A DNA stretch of 64,000 nucleotides from Thermoflexus hugenholtzii JAD2 (GCF_900187885.1 NZ_FYEK01000020.1:26234-90233), one strand, 5' to 3'. Positions 1 to 11,251 are shown, counted from the stretch's first letter. Program-made: numbers and translations. The notes: generated by a model not told the origin, from the letters alone.

Positions 1-92
1 GCCGCATCGGCATCGCCCACAACACGCCCCATATGAGCTGGGCGTGGACCGATGGACGTGTTCTGGAGGCCGGGATCCGCGCGCCGGAGTGA
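1..92 (+). CDS. 3' end of an unidentified protein
   Basis: An open frame enters from the left edge and ends at a TGA at 90-92, leaving 29 C-terminal residues that include IAHNTPHMSWAWTDG. The piece is too short to assign to a family. It converges with the membrane-protein gene that ends at 106 on the opposite strand, with 13 bases between the stops. The reading could be chance, but an uninterrupted frame right up to a convergent stop fits the gene density here. Confidence 0.45.
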   Translation, partial: RIGIAHNTPHMSWAWTDGRVLEAGIRAPE

Positions 93-105
93 GCGCGGGG
101 CTTGG

Positions 106-522
106 TCACCGGCGAGTCCGGAGCCGCTCCAGCTCGAGGCTGAGCCGCAGGGCGACCCCGCTGAGGACCCCAGTGAGGTGCGCGGCCAGGTAGGGGGAGA
201 TGTCCAGCTCTCGCCCCAGGATCCGGGTTTGATAGAAATAGGGGGCCCAGGCCAGCACACCCAGATAGATCAGGAGCCGGCTGAGCCAGCGCCGCCGACC
301 ACCATGCTGCGCCTCGCCTGGACGTCCTTCCATTGCCGCCGCCCGGGCCCGCAGCCGCCACCCGCCCAGCACGCCCGCGAGATGCGCCGCCAGGAAGGGG
401 AGGATCGGCCAGTCCTCCCCCGCCACCGTCGCCGTGAGGAAGGGGACCCAGACCAGCACGCCCAGGAGGATCAGCCCGTTGCCCAGCCACCGCCATGCCT
501 CCGGGTTGAGGGAGAAGCCCAT
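106..522 (-). CDS. small integral membrane protein with internal duplication
   Basis: This 138-residue protein belongs to no family I recognise. It is built as two similar halves: LGVLVWVPF followed by PFLAAHLAGVLGG near residues 20-55, and LGVLAWAPY followed by PYLAAHLTGVLSG near residues 88-122. Each half gives about two hydrophobic helices, so four membrane segments are likely, joined by a basic loop. No signal peptide or catalytic motif is seen. The gene is divergent from tlyA with under 100 bases between starts. Function is unknown; a small membrane accessory protein is the most that can be said. Confidence 0.7.
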   Translation of the reverse strand: MGFSLNPEAWRWLGNGLILLGVLVWVPFLTATVAGEDWPILPFLAAHLAGVLGGWRLRARAAAMEGRPGEAQHGGRRRWLSRLLIYLGVLAWAPYFYQTRILGRELDISPYLAAHLTGVLSGVALRLSLELERLRTRR

Positions 523-618
523 GAAACCTCCACCATAGATGAGTTTTCTGTGCTTTCATGTTGCCCGGAGAAGCCGTGGGCGGCAAGAAGCGCGGATCCG
601 GTTTATGGGAAGAAGGCG

Positions 619-1416
619 ATGGCTCGAGTTCGTCTGGATCTTCTGCTGGTGGAGCGAGGGCTGGCGGAGAGCCGGGAGCGGGCGCAGCGCCTGATCCGCG
701 CCGGCCGGGTCCGGGTGGGGGATCGGGTGGTGGATAAGCCCGGGGCCCTGGTGCCGCCGGACGCGCCGGTGCGGATCACCGAGCCCTTCCCCTATGTGAG
801 CCGCGGCGGCCTGAAGCTGGCTGCTGCCCTGGCCCGCTTCCCGGTCCTCGTGCGGGGGGCGGTGTGCGCCGATGTGGGCGCTTCCACGGGGGGCTTCACC
901 GATTGCCTGCTCCAGCATGGGGCGGCCCGGGTCTACGCCATCGATGTGGGCTACGGCCTGCTGGACATGCGGCTGCGCCAGGATCCACGGGTGATCGTGA
1001 TGGAACGGACCAACGCCCGTTATCTCACGGAACTGCCGGAGCCCGTGCATCTGGTGACCATGGACGTCTCCTTCATCTCGGTCCGGCTGATCCTTCCCAA
1101 TGCCCACCGCTGGCTGGTCCCGGAGGGCCACGCCATCGTGCTGGTCAAGCCTCAGTTTGAGGCCGGGCGCGCCGAGGTCAAACGGGGCGTGGTGCGCGAC
1201 CGCGCGGTCCACGAACGGGTGTTGCGGACGCTGATCGAGTGGAGCCGGGCGCATGGCTGGTGGCCCCGGGGGCTGATCCCCTCGCCGCTGCTGGGGCCGG
1301 CGGGCAACGTGGAGTTCCTCCTCTGGCTGCAGAAGGGAGAGGGGCCGACGGATGTCGAAAACCTTCTCCACGAGGCGTTCGCCGAACTGGAGGCCCATCC
1401 CCCAGCCCGGGAGTAG
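619..1416 (+). CDS. tlyA: TlyA family 2'-O-ribose rRNA methyltransferase
   Basis: This 265-residue protein has the TlyA layout: an S4 RNA-binding domain at about residues 3-60 (LDLLLVERGLAESRERAQRL) followed by an FtsJ-like methyltransferase. The SAM-binding loop reads ADVGASTGGFTD, and the FtsJ K-D-K-E residues can be placed in RGGLKL, TMDVSF, LVKPQFEAG and GNVEFLLWL. Family members methylate cytidine ribose in 16S and/or 23S rRNA and were once named hemolysins. The ATG at 619 is chosen because it opens directly on the S4 domain. The same frame runs open back to 52, but that stretch is antisense to the membrane-protein gene and is low-complexity. Confidence 0.92.
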   Translation: MARVRLDLLLVERGLAESRERAQRLIRAGRVRVGDRVVDKPGALVPPDAPVRITEPFPYVSRGGLKLAAALARFPVLVRGAVCADVGASTGGFTDCLLQHGAARVYAIDVGYGLLDMRLRQDPRVIVMERTNARYLTELPEPVHLVTMDVSFISVRLILPNAHRWLVPEGHAIVLVKPQFEAGRAEVKRGVVRDRAVHERVLRTLIEWSRAHGWWPRGLIPSPLLGPAGNVEFLLWLQKGEGPTDVENLLHEAFAELEAHPPARE

Positions 1417-1469
1417 CACCGGCTTCCATGGCCCTAACCCGAAAGTCCCGCAGGGTGAGGAGAATCCAG

Positions 1470-1497
1470 TTGACATTTTCTTTTGCTGTGGTAAGAT
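1470..1497 (+). promoter_or_regulatory. sigma-70 type promoter of the SAM-riboswitch leader
   Basis: The -35 box TTGACA (1470-1475) and the -10 box TAAGAT (1492-1497) are 16 bases apart in a locally AT-rich patch of this GC-rich sequence. Transcription would start near 1504, about 65 bases before the riboswitch. Confidence 0.75.
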
Positions 1498-1570
1498 AAA
1501 CGCAAAAGGGATGATGGCGTCGTGGAAAGCGATGAGGCCTCATCCCGGGACAATTGAATAGAGCGTGGCA

Positions 1571-1720
1571 CTCATCGAGAGAGGCGGAGGGACCCGGCCC
1601 GACGAAGCCTCGGCAACCTCCCGTGGAGCATCAGGGCCGACCGGGGAGCACGCCGCCCCCCGGCGGAGCGCTCCCGGGGATGGTGCCAAATCCGGCAGAC
1701 GGTTCGGTCTGGGAGATGAG
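1571..1720 (+). ncRNA. SAM-I (S-box) riboswitch
   Basis: The element is closed by P1 CTCATC (1571-1576) with GATGAG (1715-1720). Inside lie the conserved S-box segments GAGAGAGGCGGAGGGAC, GAAGCCTCGGCAACC and GGTGCCAAATCC in the right order, plus the GCAGA segment before the 3' P1 strand. P3 is long and GC-rich. S-box RNAs bind S-adenosylmethionine and normally end transcription when SAM is high. Here the RNA lies between a strong promoter and a SAM synthetase gene, with a terminator 20 bases downstream. Confidence 0.95.
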
Positions 1721-1740
1721 GTGGCCCGCAGCGGCGATGT

Positions 1741-1771
1741 GCCTCTTCTTCCCAGAAGAGGCTTTTGTTTT
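1741..1771 (+). terminator. riboswitch expression-platform terminator 1
   Basis: A perfect 8-bp stem, GCCTCTTC with GAAGAGGC and a 6-base loop, is followed by TTTTGTTTT. Its place just after the SAM-I aptamer makes it the likely SAM-controlled terminator. Confidence 0.85.
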
Positions 1772-1772
1772 G

Positions 1773-1802
1773 CCCCGCCCCTCCTCCCGGCGGGGTGTTT
1801 TT
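1773..1802 (+). terminator. second, tandem leader terminator
   Basis: Directly after the first T-run comes a second hairpin, CCCCGCC (1773-1779) with GGCGGGG (1789-1795), followed by TGTTTTTAT. Two back-to-back terminators precede the SAM synthetase gene. Confidence 0.65.
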
Positions 1803-1898
1803 ATGTCCGCGCCCCGCCGGATGGGACAGGGTCGTGTAGTTCGGAAGGGGACGAACCCTCGTAAGAGGGAGTCATCCTGAATGAAAGGAGGACCCGGG

Positions 1899-3089
1899 AT
1901 GCGGAACATCGTGGTTTCCGAAGCCGGCGGCCCTTACATCGAGGACCTTCCGGTGGAGATCGTGGAGCGGAAGGGCATCGGGCATCCGGATAGCCTGTGC
2001 GACGGCATCGCCGAGCGCATCAGCCGGGAATACACCCACTGGTGCGAGGAGCACCTGGGCGGCGCGCTGCACCACAACTTCGATAAGGTCCAGCTGGTCG
2101 CCGGAGAGGTCTCGGTGCGCTTCGGCGGCGGAGAGCTGCTGAAACCCATCCGCATCCAGATCGCCGGCCGGGGCACCCCCTACTACAACGGCCAGGCGAT
2201 CCCAATGGAGACCATCGCCATCGAGGCCGCCCGGGCCTATCTGCGGGAGACCATGCGCTATCTGGATCCGGTGAAGCATGTGATCATCGACTGCTTCGCC
2301 GGGCGCGGCGCCAGCGAGCTGATCGACATCGTCCATCAGGTGACCGCCAACGACACCAGTTTCGGCGTCGCCCACTGGCCCCGCAGCGGCCTGGAGGAGG
2401 CGGTCTACCAGGCCGCCCAGTATCTCAACTACGAGCTGATCAACCAGTTCCCCATCGGCGAGGACGTCAAGGTCATGGGGCTGCGCCAGGGGAACCAGGT
2501 CATCCTGACCGTGGCCGTCCCCTTCATCGCCACCCGGGTGCACGATGCGGCGGAGTATGAAGAAGCCAAGCGGGGGGTGCAGGAGGCGCTGCAGCGCTTC
2601 GTCTCCAGCCTCCCCGCCCTGGAGGGACGAACGGTCCGGGTCGACGTCAACACCGCCGATCACGCCAAGCGGGGGGATTTCTACCTGACCCTGACCGGGA
2701 CCAGCGCCGAGATGGGCGACGATGGCGCCGTCGGCCGGGGGAACCGCATCACCGGCCTGATCACCCCCTTCCGCTCCTCCAGCCTGGAGGCCGCCGCTGG
2801 CAAGAACCCCATCTCCCACGTCGGGAAGGTCTACAACGTGCTGGCCCTGGAGATCGCCCGGGACATCGTCGCCCGCCTTCCGGAGATCCGAGAGGCCACC
2901 GTGTATCTGCTCTCCCAGATCGGGAAGCCACTGGATCAGCCGCTGATCGCCAACGCCGCCGTCCGGGTCCGCTCCGGCCGGCTCACCCCGGGGATCCAGG
3001 AGGCCGTGCGGGCGATCGTGGATGAACACCTCTCCAACATCCACCAGGTCCGCCGTAAGATCATCGCCGGCGAGGTCTCCCTGTTCTGA
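1899..3089 (+). CDS. mat: archaeal-type S-adenosylmethionine synthetase
   Basis: This 396-residue enzyme makes S-adenosylmethionine from methionine and ATP in the cytoplasm. It matches the archaeal MAT family rather than bacterial MetK: it begins [13 protein letters not shown], then has [54 protein letters not shown] and [13 protein letters not shown]. The length is usual for that family. The ATG at 1899 is preferred to one at 1881 because the Shine-Dalgarno AAAGGAGG lies between them and family members start at MRN. Expression is evidently set by the SAM-I riboswitch and terminators upstream, which would give product feedback. A strong hairpin follows the gene. Confidence 0.95.
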   Translation: MRNIVVSEAGGPYIEDLPVEIVERKGIGHPDSLCDGIAERISREYTHWCEEHLGGALHHNFDKVQLVAGEVSVRFGGGELLKPIRIQIAGRGTPYYNGQAIPMETIAIEAARAYLRETMRYLDPVKHVIIDCFAGRGASELIDIVHQVTANDTSFGVAHWPRSGLEEAVYQAAQYLNYELINQFPIGEDVKVMGLRQGNQVILTVAVPFIATRVHDAAEYEEAKRGVQEALQRFVSSLPALEGRTVRVDVNTADHAKRGDFYLTLTGTSAEMGDDGAVGRGNRITGLITPFRSSSLEAAAGKNPISHVGKVYNVLALEIARDIVARLPEIREATVYLLSQIGKPLDQPLIANAAVRVRSGRLTPGIQEAVRAIVDEHLSNIHQVRRKIIAGEVSLF

Positions 3090-3120
3090 GCCTTCCTGCC
3101 CAGGGAACGGACGCCTTCGA

Positions 3121-3158
3121 GGGCTGAGCGGGCGCACCGATGCCCCGCTCAGCCCTTT
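3121..3158 (+). terminator. terminator after the SAM synthetase gene
   Basis: GGGCTGAGCGGG (3121-3132) pairs perfectly over 12 bp with CCCGCTCAGCCC (3144-3155) and is followed by a short TTT. An alternative upstream start for the next gene (3140) would lie inside this hairpin, which argues for the start at 3203. Confidence 0.7.
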
Positions 3159-3202
3159 GGAGGAATCCTCCGCGCGATTCCCGGCTGTGTGGAGCCTGCG
3201 GG

Positions 3203-5146
3203 ATGCCCCGACGAACCCGGATACGATGGCTGGCAGCGGTCGCCCTGCTCTGGCTCGCCGCTCTGCTCCGCTGGCTGGACCTGCCTCACATCCCCTATGG
3301 GCTCTGGTATGACGAGGCGTATTACGGGCTGGATGCGCTGCGGGTGCTGCAGGGGGAGGTGCGGATCTTTTTCCCGGAGAACAACGGCCGCGAGCCCCTG
3401 TTCATCTATCTGGTGGCCAGCGCCATCGCCATCCTGGGGCCCACCCCTTACGCGCTGCGGCTCACCGCCAGCATGATCGGCCTGCTCGCGGTGGCCGCGG
3501 CCTTCCGAATGGCATGGACGATCTCCCGGCGCTGGGAGGTGGGTGCCCTGAGCGGGGCGCTGATGGCTTTTCTGCTCTGGCCTCTGAACCTCAGCCGGGT
3601 GGGGTTCCGGGCTGGGCTGTTCCCCTTGGCGGCCGCTCTCACCCTCTGGGCCTTCACCCGCGCCGCCCGCAGCGGCCGGGAGCGGGACTGGGCTGTGGCT
3701 GGATGGATCTGGGGGCTGAGCTTCTATACCTACTTGGCCGCCCGCATAACGGTTCTCCCCATCGCCCTGGAGTTGCTGCTCGGGCGCTGGCGGGCGCCGG
3801 ATCGCTTCCGGGTTCGAGCCATCGGGGCCTTCCTGGGATGCGCGCTGCTCACCGCCTCGCCGCTGATCGCCTATTTCCTCACGCACCCGGCGGAGTTCAC
3901 CCTCCGTGGGGAGCAGACGGCGGCCTTCCAGGGCGGGCGCCCCTGGCTGGGGGTGGCCAAGGAACAGGCCCTGCGGGTAGGCGGGATGTTTTTCTGGCAA
4001 GGCGACTCGTATCCGCGCCACAACACCGAGAGCCGCCCGGTCTTCGATCCCCTTTTGGCCTTCGCTTTTCTGGTCGGCGGGATCCAGGCCTTTCGCCGAG
4101 CGCCTTTCACAGCCCTGTGGGGGATAGCCATGCTGCTGCCCACGTTCCTGGCTACCGAGGCCCCCCATTACCTGCGGGCCAGCGGGGCGCTGCCGGTGGT
4201 GGTCTTCTGGGCCGCCCTCGGCCTGTGGACCCTTGCCGGGGCGGCGGCCCGCTGGGCCCGCACGCCCTGGGCGGCGGCCCTCCTCCTCGGGGGCGGGCTC
4301 GGCCTCAGCTTCCCCTGGCACGCCGTCGCTTACTTCCATCCGGGATGGTGGGCCCAGGCCCAGGTGCGCGGGGCCTTCTCCCTGGATTCGTGGGAGGTGG
4401 CCCAGGAGATCCGCGCCTTCCGGCGCGCGGAGCCCTCCGGGACCGTGGTGCTCTCAGAGCGCCTCTGGGCCGGGCGGGCGGAGATGCGGTTCCTCCTCTG
4501 GGGGGAATCCGGCGTGCGGATCCGGCGGCTGACGGAGGATCCTCCCGATCCGCCCCCGGCTCCGGCGATGGTCATCGGCTGGCAATACGAGGAAGTCCCG
4601 CTCCTGCGGCGGTGGCTTCCTCCGGGCGCGCTGCTTTCGGTGCGGGCGCCGCCCCCGTGGCCGGGAGAGCGCGTTCCCCGCTACCGGGTGATGCGGGCGG
4701 AGCCGCCCGATCGGATGCGCTCGAATCTGCGCGCGGTCTTCGCGGATGGGATCGCGTTGCAGGGAGGGATGGCGGTGCGGGCGGGACGGTTCCTCACGGT
4801 GACGCTGGACTGGGAGGCGGTGGGGCAGCCCTCCCGGGATTACAGCGTCTTCGTCCACGTCTACCGGGAGACGGAGGCGCCCCGGTGGCCCCCGGCCATC
4901 CCACCGCAGGCCCAGCACGATGGCGGGATCGCCGAGGGCGCCTACAACACGGGGGTCTGGCGACCCGGCGACCGCATCCGGGAGGTTCGGGTCATCCCGC
5001 TCCCGGAGACGCTCCTTCAGGGGCCGTTAAGGGTCTGGGTGGGCCTTTACCGGTGGGAGGATGGCGCGCGCCTCCCGCTTCGGGGAGGCGGCGAGGCGGT
5101 CGCCATTCCGGTGGAGGAGGCCGAGCGCTCTGCCCGGTCCCCATAA
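3203..5146 (+). CDS. GT39-like (ArnT/PMT superfamily) membrane glycosyltransferase
   Basis: This is a 647-residue membrane protein of the GT-C fold. The N-terminal half holds about ten hydrophobic helices. The first extracellular loop carries the acidic DE motif in WYDEAYYGLDALRVLQG, as in enzymes that use polyprenyl-phosphate sugars. The C-terminal third (about 430-640) is soluble and beta-rich. The likely role is transfer of a lipid-linked sugar to a protein or glycolipid outside the membrane; donor and acceptor cannot be read from sequence. The start at 3203 (MPRRTRIRW, then the first helix) is chosen because 3140 lies inside a terminator. It converges with the NACHT-HEAT gene, 25 bases between stops. 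Confidence 0.8.
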   Translation: MPRRTRIRWLAAVALLWLAALLRWLDLPHIPYGLWYDEAYYGLDALRVLQGEVRIFFPENNGREPLFIYLVASAIAILGPTPYALRLTASMIGLLAVAAAFRMAWTISRRWEVGALSGALMAFLLWPLNLSRVGFRAGLFPLAAALTLWAFTRAARSGRERDWAVAGWIWGLSFYTYLAARITVLPIALELLLGRWRAPDRFRVRAIGAFLGCALLTASPLIAYFLTHPAEFTLRGEQTAAFQGGRPWLGVAKEQALRVGGMFFWQGDSYPRHNTESRPVFDPLLAFAFLVGGIQAFRRAPFTALWGIAMLLPTFLATEAPHYLRASGALPVVVFWAALGLWTLAGAAARWARTPWAAALLLGGGLGLSFPWHAVAYFHPGWWAQAQVRGAFSLDSWEVAQEIRAFRRAEPSGTVVLSERLWAGRAEMRFLLWGESGVRIRRLTEDPPDPPPAPAMVIGWQYEEVPLLRRWLPPGALLSVRAPPPWPGERVPRYRVMRAEPPDRMRSNLRAVFADGIALQGGMAVRAGRFLTVTLDWEAVGQPSRDYSVFVHVYRETEAPRWPPAIPPQAQHDGGIAEGAYNTGVWRPGDRIREVRVIPLPETLLQGPLRVWVGLYRWEDGARLPLRGGGEAVAIPVEEAERSARSP

Positions 5147-5171
5147 CCGTTCCGCAACGCCTCATCCGCGG

Positions 5172-8100
5172 TTAACCCGCCGATCGGCCTTCCCCTTCGG
5201 GCGGCCGGAGACGCCCTTCCTCAGGGGCGGAAGGAGAGAGGGTCTCCCGGAGCAGCAACCGCACCCGAGCCCGTTGGGCGATCTCCATCACGGTGAGGAA
5301 AACCGCGTTGGGCATCTCCGACGCCGGCAGCGCCCGGATCAGCGCCTGCACGGTGTCGGGATCGTTCCCCACCCGACGCAGCGCCTCCAGAGCGCGCCCC
5401 TGGATGTAGGGCGGCATCTCGGGATCCAGGGCCAGGGTCAGCAGGGTCTCCTCGAACTCCGGCCCGGCGCAGGTGACCAGGGCATCCGCGGCCGCCCGCC
5501 GCAACGGCATCGGGGTCTCCGGATTCCGAACTAGGATCCAGAAGGTCGGGAATGCCTCCGGCCCGCCGTGGCGCTCCAGGATCCGGAGGATCCCCTGGCG
5601 GACGGGGAGATCCAGGGCGCTCTCCAGAAGCAGCCGGGCCAGGGGGGCGATCAAGGTGGGATCCCACAGGTTCCCCAGGCTTTCCGCCATGGCCTGGCGG
5701 ATCGCCGGATCGATCCGGACGTCCGGGAGCATGGCGAGGATCTCCGGGGCTGCCGGGCGATGATGGAGCGTGGCGAGGGTCAGGGCGATGGCCCCCCGCA
5801 CATGTGGATCGATCCGCTCGTCGCGCGCCAGCCACATCAGCTCCTCGCCGATCTCCGCCGCGCCCAGGACGCCGAGGGTTTCGGCGATGGCCTGCCGCAC
5901 CGAGGAGGGGATTCGCTCATCGGGCAACAGCTGGATCAGCGAACGCACCACCTCGCGCGCCCGGAGCGTCCCCAGGGCGTCGGCGATGGCCCGGCGAGCG
6001 GTCACCGGGAGGTTCTCCGCGCGCAACAGGGGGATCAGCTCGGGGGCCACGGAGGGATCGCGGATCAACCCGATGGCCAAGGCCGCCCGGGCCTGGATAA
6101 AGGGATCTTCGGTGGGATCGCGCAGCCGTTCCAGGAGGGCCGGGATGGCGGCGGACGCGCGCATCGCGCCCAGGGCCAGGGCGATCCGCTCGCGGATTGT
6201 GGAATCGGCGTGGCGGTCTCGCAGGACCTCCAGCAGCTGGGGGACTGCACGGAGGGCCCCGATGGCGGCCAGGGCGTCCGGCACCAGCGCCCGCAGGGAG
6301 GGATGGGCCTGAGGGTCCTGAAGGATCTGCAGCAGCAAGGGGACTGCGCGGGCCTCCTTCAGCCGGCCCAGGGCGATGATCGCCTGCCGTTGCAACAGCA
6401 GGCGGGCGAACTCCTCCTGCTCCGCGCCGGCCAGGCCGAGCCAGTGGCCCAGGCGTTCGAGCCACGGCCGGAAGGGGCTGCCTGAGCGGAGGATCCACGT
6501 GCTCACCTGTGCCCGAAGGCGGTGGCGGGGGCCTTCCCGGAGCAGGCCTATCAGCCACGGGCTGAACTCCCGGAAGCCGGCCTCGGCCAGGCCGTTCACG
6601 ATCGCCGCCCGGAGGCTCACCTCCAGGTTTGGATCCTCCGCCAGGGTCAGCAAGGTCTCCAGATGCGAGGCCTCGGCGAGAGCCGTCGCCGTCTCGATCA
6701 TTCGGCGCCGGAGCTCCAGCGGCAGGTCAGGATCCCGGATCAGGGGCACCAGCTCCTCCACGATGCGGCTATCGCCCAGGGTGCGCAGCGCATCCAGAAG
6801 GGTCTCGCGGACGATGGGGTTCAGCCAGGGAAGGCCCAGGTGCTCGACCAGGGCTGGGCCCAGAGATCGATCGCCGATGCGGGCGATGGCCATCACCACC
6901 TTGCGCCGCAGCTCCACCCCCAGGCTCTCATCCCCGATGAGATCCAGGAGGTCCCGGGCGATGGCGGGATCCCCCAGATGCCCGAGGTGTTCGGCGATCT
7001 GCTCTCGAATCGGAAGCGGAATGCGATCGTCCCGCAGGGCCAGGGCCAAGAGCCCAACGGCGCGGGGGCCCTGCTCCCGGGCGATGGCTTCCACAATGGC
7101 CGCGCGGGCGCTGAAGGGCAGATCTGGACGGCGGAGCTGATCCGCCAGCCACTCCAGCTGGCCCGGGATGCCGGCCAGGATGGAGGCGGCCTCCTGTTGC
7201 AGGAACGAATAGGGGGCCTCCGTCAGCAACGTCCGCAGGCGCCCCACGATCGCGTCCCGGATCTCCGTCTGAAGGTGCGGAGCCTCCATGAGGCATCGGC
7301 CGGCCAGCCGGGTTCGGGTGTAGAAGAAGTCGTCCTCCGGCTCCAGAAGCTCCGTCAAGAGCCGCCGTGCGGCCGCGGGCTCGCTCAGGCCGGCGAGCAT
7401 CACCAGCGCCTCCTGCCATTCCGGCTCCTCGGCCTGCTGCACCAGCTGGGCCTGCCGCGAGGGATCCGCCAGGGCGGATTGGGCGATCAGGGCCGAGGCG
7501 AAGGCCGGATGCCGGAAGGCGATGGTGGACCCGGGAGTGATCAACCCGCAGCGCTCCCGCAGCCAGGAGAGGGCGGCATGGACCTGGGCCGTCTCCAAGC
7601 GGGGATCCTGACGCAAGAGATCCGATAGATCTTCTTCGATGAATCCGATGGGGAGGGAGGAGCGGCGCAGCCAGCGCATCGCCCAGGCCAGATGTTCCAG
7701 GGCCGTCCGTTTGAGGGAGGCCGGGAGATCCTCCTCCGGGGGGAGAGCCTGAGGGCGGTCCATCAGGATCGGGACGAGCTGGGCGTAGAGGGCGGAGCGA
7801 CGCGCAGGCAGGCCCCCGCTCTGGACGGCGAGAGCGAGAAGCCCACTCAGGAATCCGGGCTGGCGGGCCAGCTCCCAGCGCTCCGCATTCTCCCGCAGCG
7901 CCGACAGCAACGCCTGGGGATCTGGAAGGGCAGGCCCTTTGCGGCGGCCCAGGGCCGCCTGCCAGCGCTCGATCAGCGTCTGGATCTGGGGATCTGACCA
8001 GGGGGCGAGGTCGAAGCCGTCAAATCCCTCCAGCCGCAGGGCCGGGTTGTTCCCCGCGATCACAATGGAGCATCGCGTTCGAGCGGCCAGCTCCTCCAGC

Positions 8101-8825
8101 GCCTCCAGGAGGGTGGCCTCCGCGTCCGGGCGATCCGTTTGCCCCAGATCATCTACCAGCAGCGCGCACCGGCCCTGCTGTAGCCAGCGTTCCACCTGAT
8201 CCGCAGGCAGAGAGAGCGCTCCCCGGCTGATCCGGTAGAGGAGCCCTGCCAGTTGCGGGCCCAGGGGGAGGTGAGGCTGGTAGTGGGCGGCCGATAAATA
8301 GAAAGGGATTTGAGCGGTGAAGGTGGCGGCGGCGGGCACCCGGTCCGCCGCCAGCGTCCGGAGCAGCGCCAGCAGGCCCTGCGGCCGTCCCCGGACGGCC
8401 TCCGACCAGCGGAGGGCCAGCATCTGCAGGAGCGTGGTCTTCCCGGATCCCGGTCCGCCCACGATCCACCAGCGGAGCGCGGTGGGGGCGTTGGCGGAGG
8501 AGGGCTGGCGGAGGATCAGCGGAGGGACTACGAAGACCTGCTCCAGCGGGATCGGAGCGATGAGGTGTTGCAGGGGCCCGGTGGCGTGGGGGAGGACTGG
8601 CTGGATGCGCGCTGCGACCCGCCGGAGGTTTCCTTCCCGGAACGATCTGCCGACCCGGCGGCTCAGGAAGGCCCCGGCGCGATGGAGAAGCAACGGGATC
8701 AGCAGCGTCAGCAACGCCCCCAGAGCGGCTGCCAGAGCCAGCATCACCCACTGGATGAGATCGGTCCGCGCCTGCAACAACAAGTGGAGCACCTCTGTCC
8801 CCTGCCCGCCGACCATCGTTCTCAT
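5172..8825 (-). CDS. membrane-anchored NACHT-type ATPase with HEAT-repeat array
   Basis: This 1217-residue protein has three parts. Residues about 24-48 form one membrane helix (IQWVMLALAAALGALLTLLI). Residues about 115-330 are a STAND/NACHT-like P-loop NTPase with Walker A GGPGSGKTT at 123-131 and Walker B ALLVDDLG at 221-228. After a helical middle, about residues 530-1190 are a long array of roughly 35-residue HEAT repeats built on VRxAIAEALGxLGD. STAND ATPases act as signal-gated switches in which the repeats sense a ligand or partner; some are antiphage sensors, others regulatory. No effector nuclease or protease domain is seen, so the output is unknown. It follows gyrB on the same strand but a terminator separates them. 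Confidence 0.8.
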   Translation of the reverse strand: MRTMVGGQGTEVLHLLLQARTDLIQWVMLALAAALGALLTLLIPLLLHRAGAFLSRRVGRSFREGNLRRVAARIQPVLPHATGPLQHLIAPIPLEQVFVVPPLILRQPSSANAPTALRWWIVGGPGSGKTTLLQMLALRWSEAVRGRPQGLLALLRTLAADRVPAAATFTAQIPFYLSAAHYQPHLPLGPQLAGLLYRISRGALSLPADQVERWLQQGRCALLVDDLGQTDRPDAEATLLEALEELAARTRCSIVIAGNNPALRLEGFDGFDLAPWSDPQIQTLIERWQAALGRRKGPALPDPQALLSALRENAERWELARQPGFLSGLLALAVQSGGLPARRSALYAQLVPILMDRPQALPPEEDLPASLKRTALEHLAWAMRWLRRSSLPIGFIEEDLSDLLRQDPRLETAQVHAALSWLRERCGLITPGSTIAFRHPAFASALIAQSALADPSRQAQLVQQAEEPEWQEALVMLAGLSEPAAARRLLTELLEPEDDFFYTRTRLAGRCLMEAPHLQTEIRDAIVGRLRTLLTEAPYSFLQQEAASILAGIPGQLEWLADQLRRPDLPFSARAAIVEAIAREQGPRAVGLLALALRDDRIPLPIREQIAEHLGHLGDPAIARDLLDLIGDESLGVELRRKVVMAIARIGDRSLGPALVEHLGLPWLNPIVRETLLDALRTLGDSRIVEELVPLIRDPDLPLELRRRMIETATALAEASHLETLLTLAEDPNLEVSLRAAIVNGLAEAGFREFSPWLIGLLREGPRHRLRAQVSTWILRSGSPFRPWLERLGHWLGLAGAEQEEFARLLLQRQAIIALGRLKEARAVPLLLQILQDPQAHPSLRALVPDALAAIGALRAVPQLLEVLRDRHADSTIRERIALALGAMRASAAIPALLERLRDPTEDPFIQARAALAIGLIRDPSVAPELIPLLRAENLPVTARRAIADALGTLRAREVVRSLIQLLPDERIPSSVRQAIAETLGVLGAAEIGEELMWLARDERIDPHVRGAIALTLATLHHRPAAPEILAMLPDVRIDPAIRQAMAESLGNLWDPTLIAPLARLLLESALDLPVRQGILRILERHGGPEAFPTFWILVRNPETPMPLRRAAADALVTCAGPEFEETLLTLALDPEMPPYIQGRALEALRRVGNDPDTVQALIRALPASEMPNAVFLTVMEIAQRARVRLLLRETLSPSAPEEGRLRPPEGEGRSAG

Positions 8826-9001
8826 CTCCTCGAGATCTTCTCAGGATATGGCGATGCTGCGGCGATGGGCCCGCAAATTTCCTCGTGTTGGGCAAGACGG
8901 ACGAGCTCCGAAAGCCCGTTTGAACCCCTGGCTGTTACGGAAACCGCTGTCCGGTCTTCCATGGATATGGTTTAATCTTCCAGACTGATTTCTCCATAAA
9001 G

Positions 9002-9032
9002 GCTGGGCGGACGCCCGAAGCGTCCGCCCAGC
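9002..9032 (-). terminator. terminator downstream of gyrB
   Basis: GCTGGGCGGACG (9002-9013) and CGTCCGCCCAGC (9021-9032) form a perfect 12-bp stem with a 7-base loop. On the minus strand it follows gyrB by under 30 bases and is followed by CTTTAT. It separates gyrB from the NACHT-HEAT gene. Confidence 0.7.
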
Positions 9033-9059
9033 GTATGGATTTGGCGCTTTGGGATGCGC

Positions 9060-11243
<2,184 letters not shown>

Positions 11244-11251
11244 TTACTTTT

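Noticed and set aside
52..618. N-terminal extension of tlyA
   Set aside because: It overlaps the membrane-protein gene on the other strand and is low-complexity; the S4 domain begins at 619.
1554..1880. 108-residue open frame over the SAM leader
   Set aside because: The stretch is the riboswitch and its terminators.
1872..3137. 421-residue open frame on the minus strand
   Set aside because: It is antisense to the clear SAM synthetase; composition is Gly/Asp/His-rich shadow of a GC-rich gene.
5172..7100. Recurring DNA words suggesting a repeat array
   Set aside because: They come from HEAT repeats in the encoded protein.
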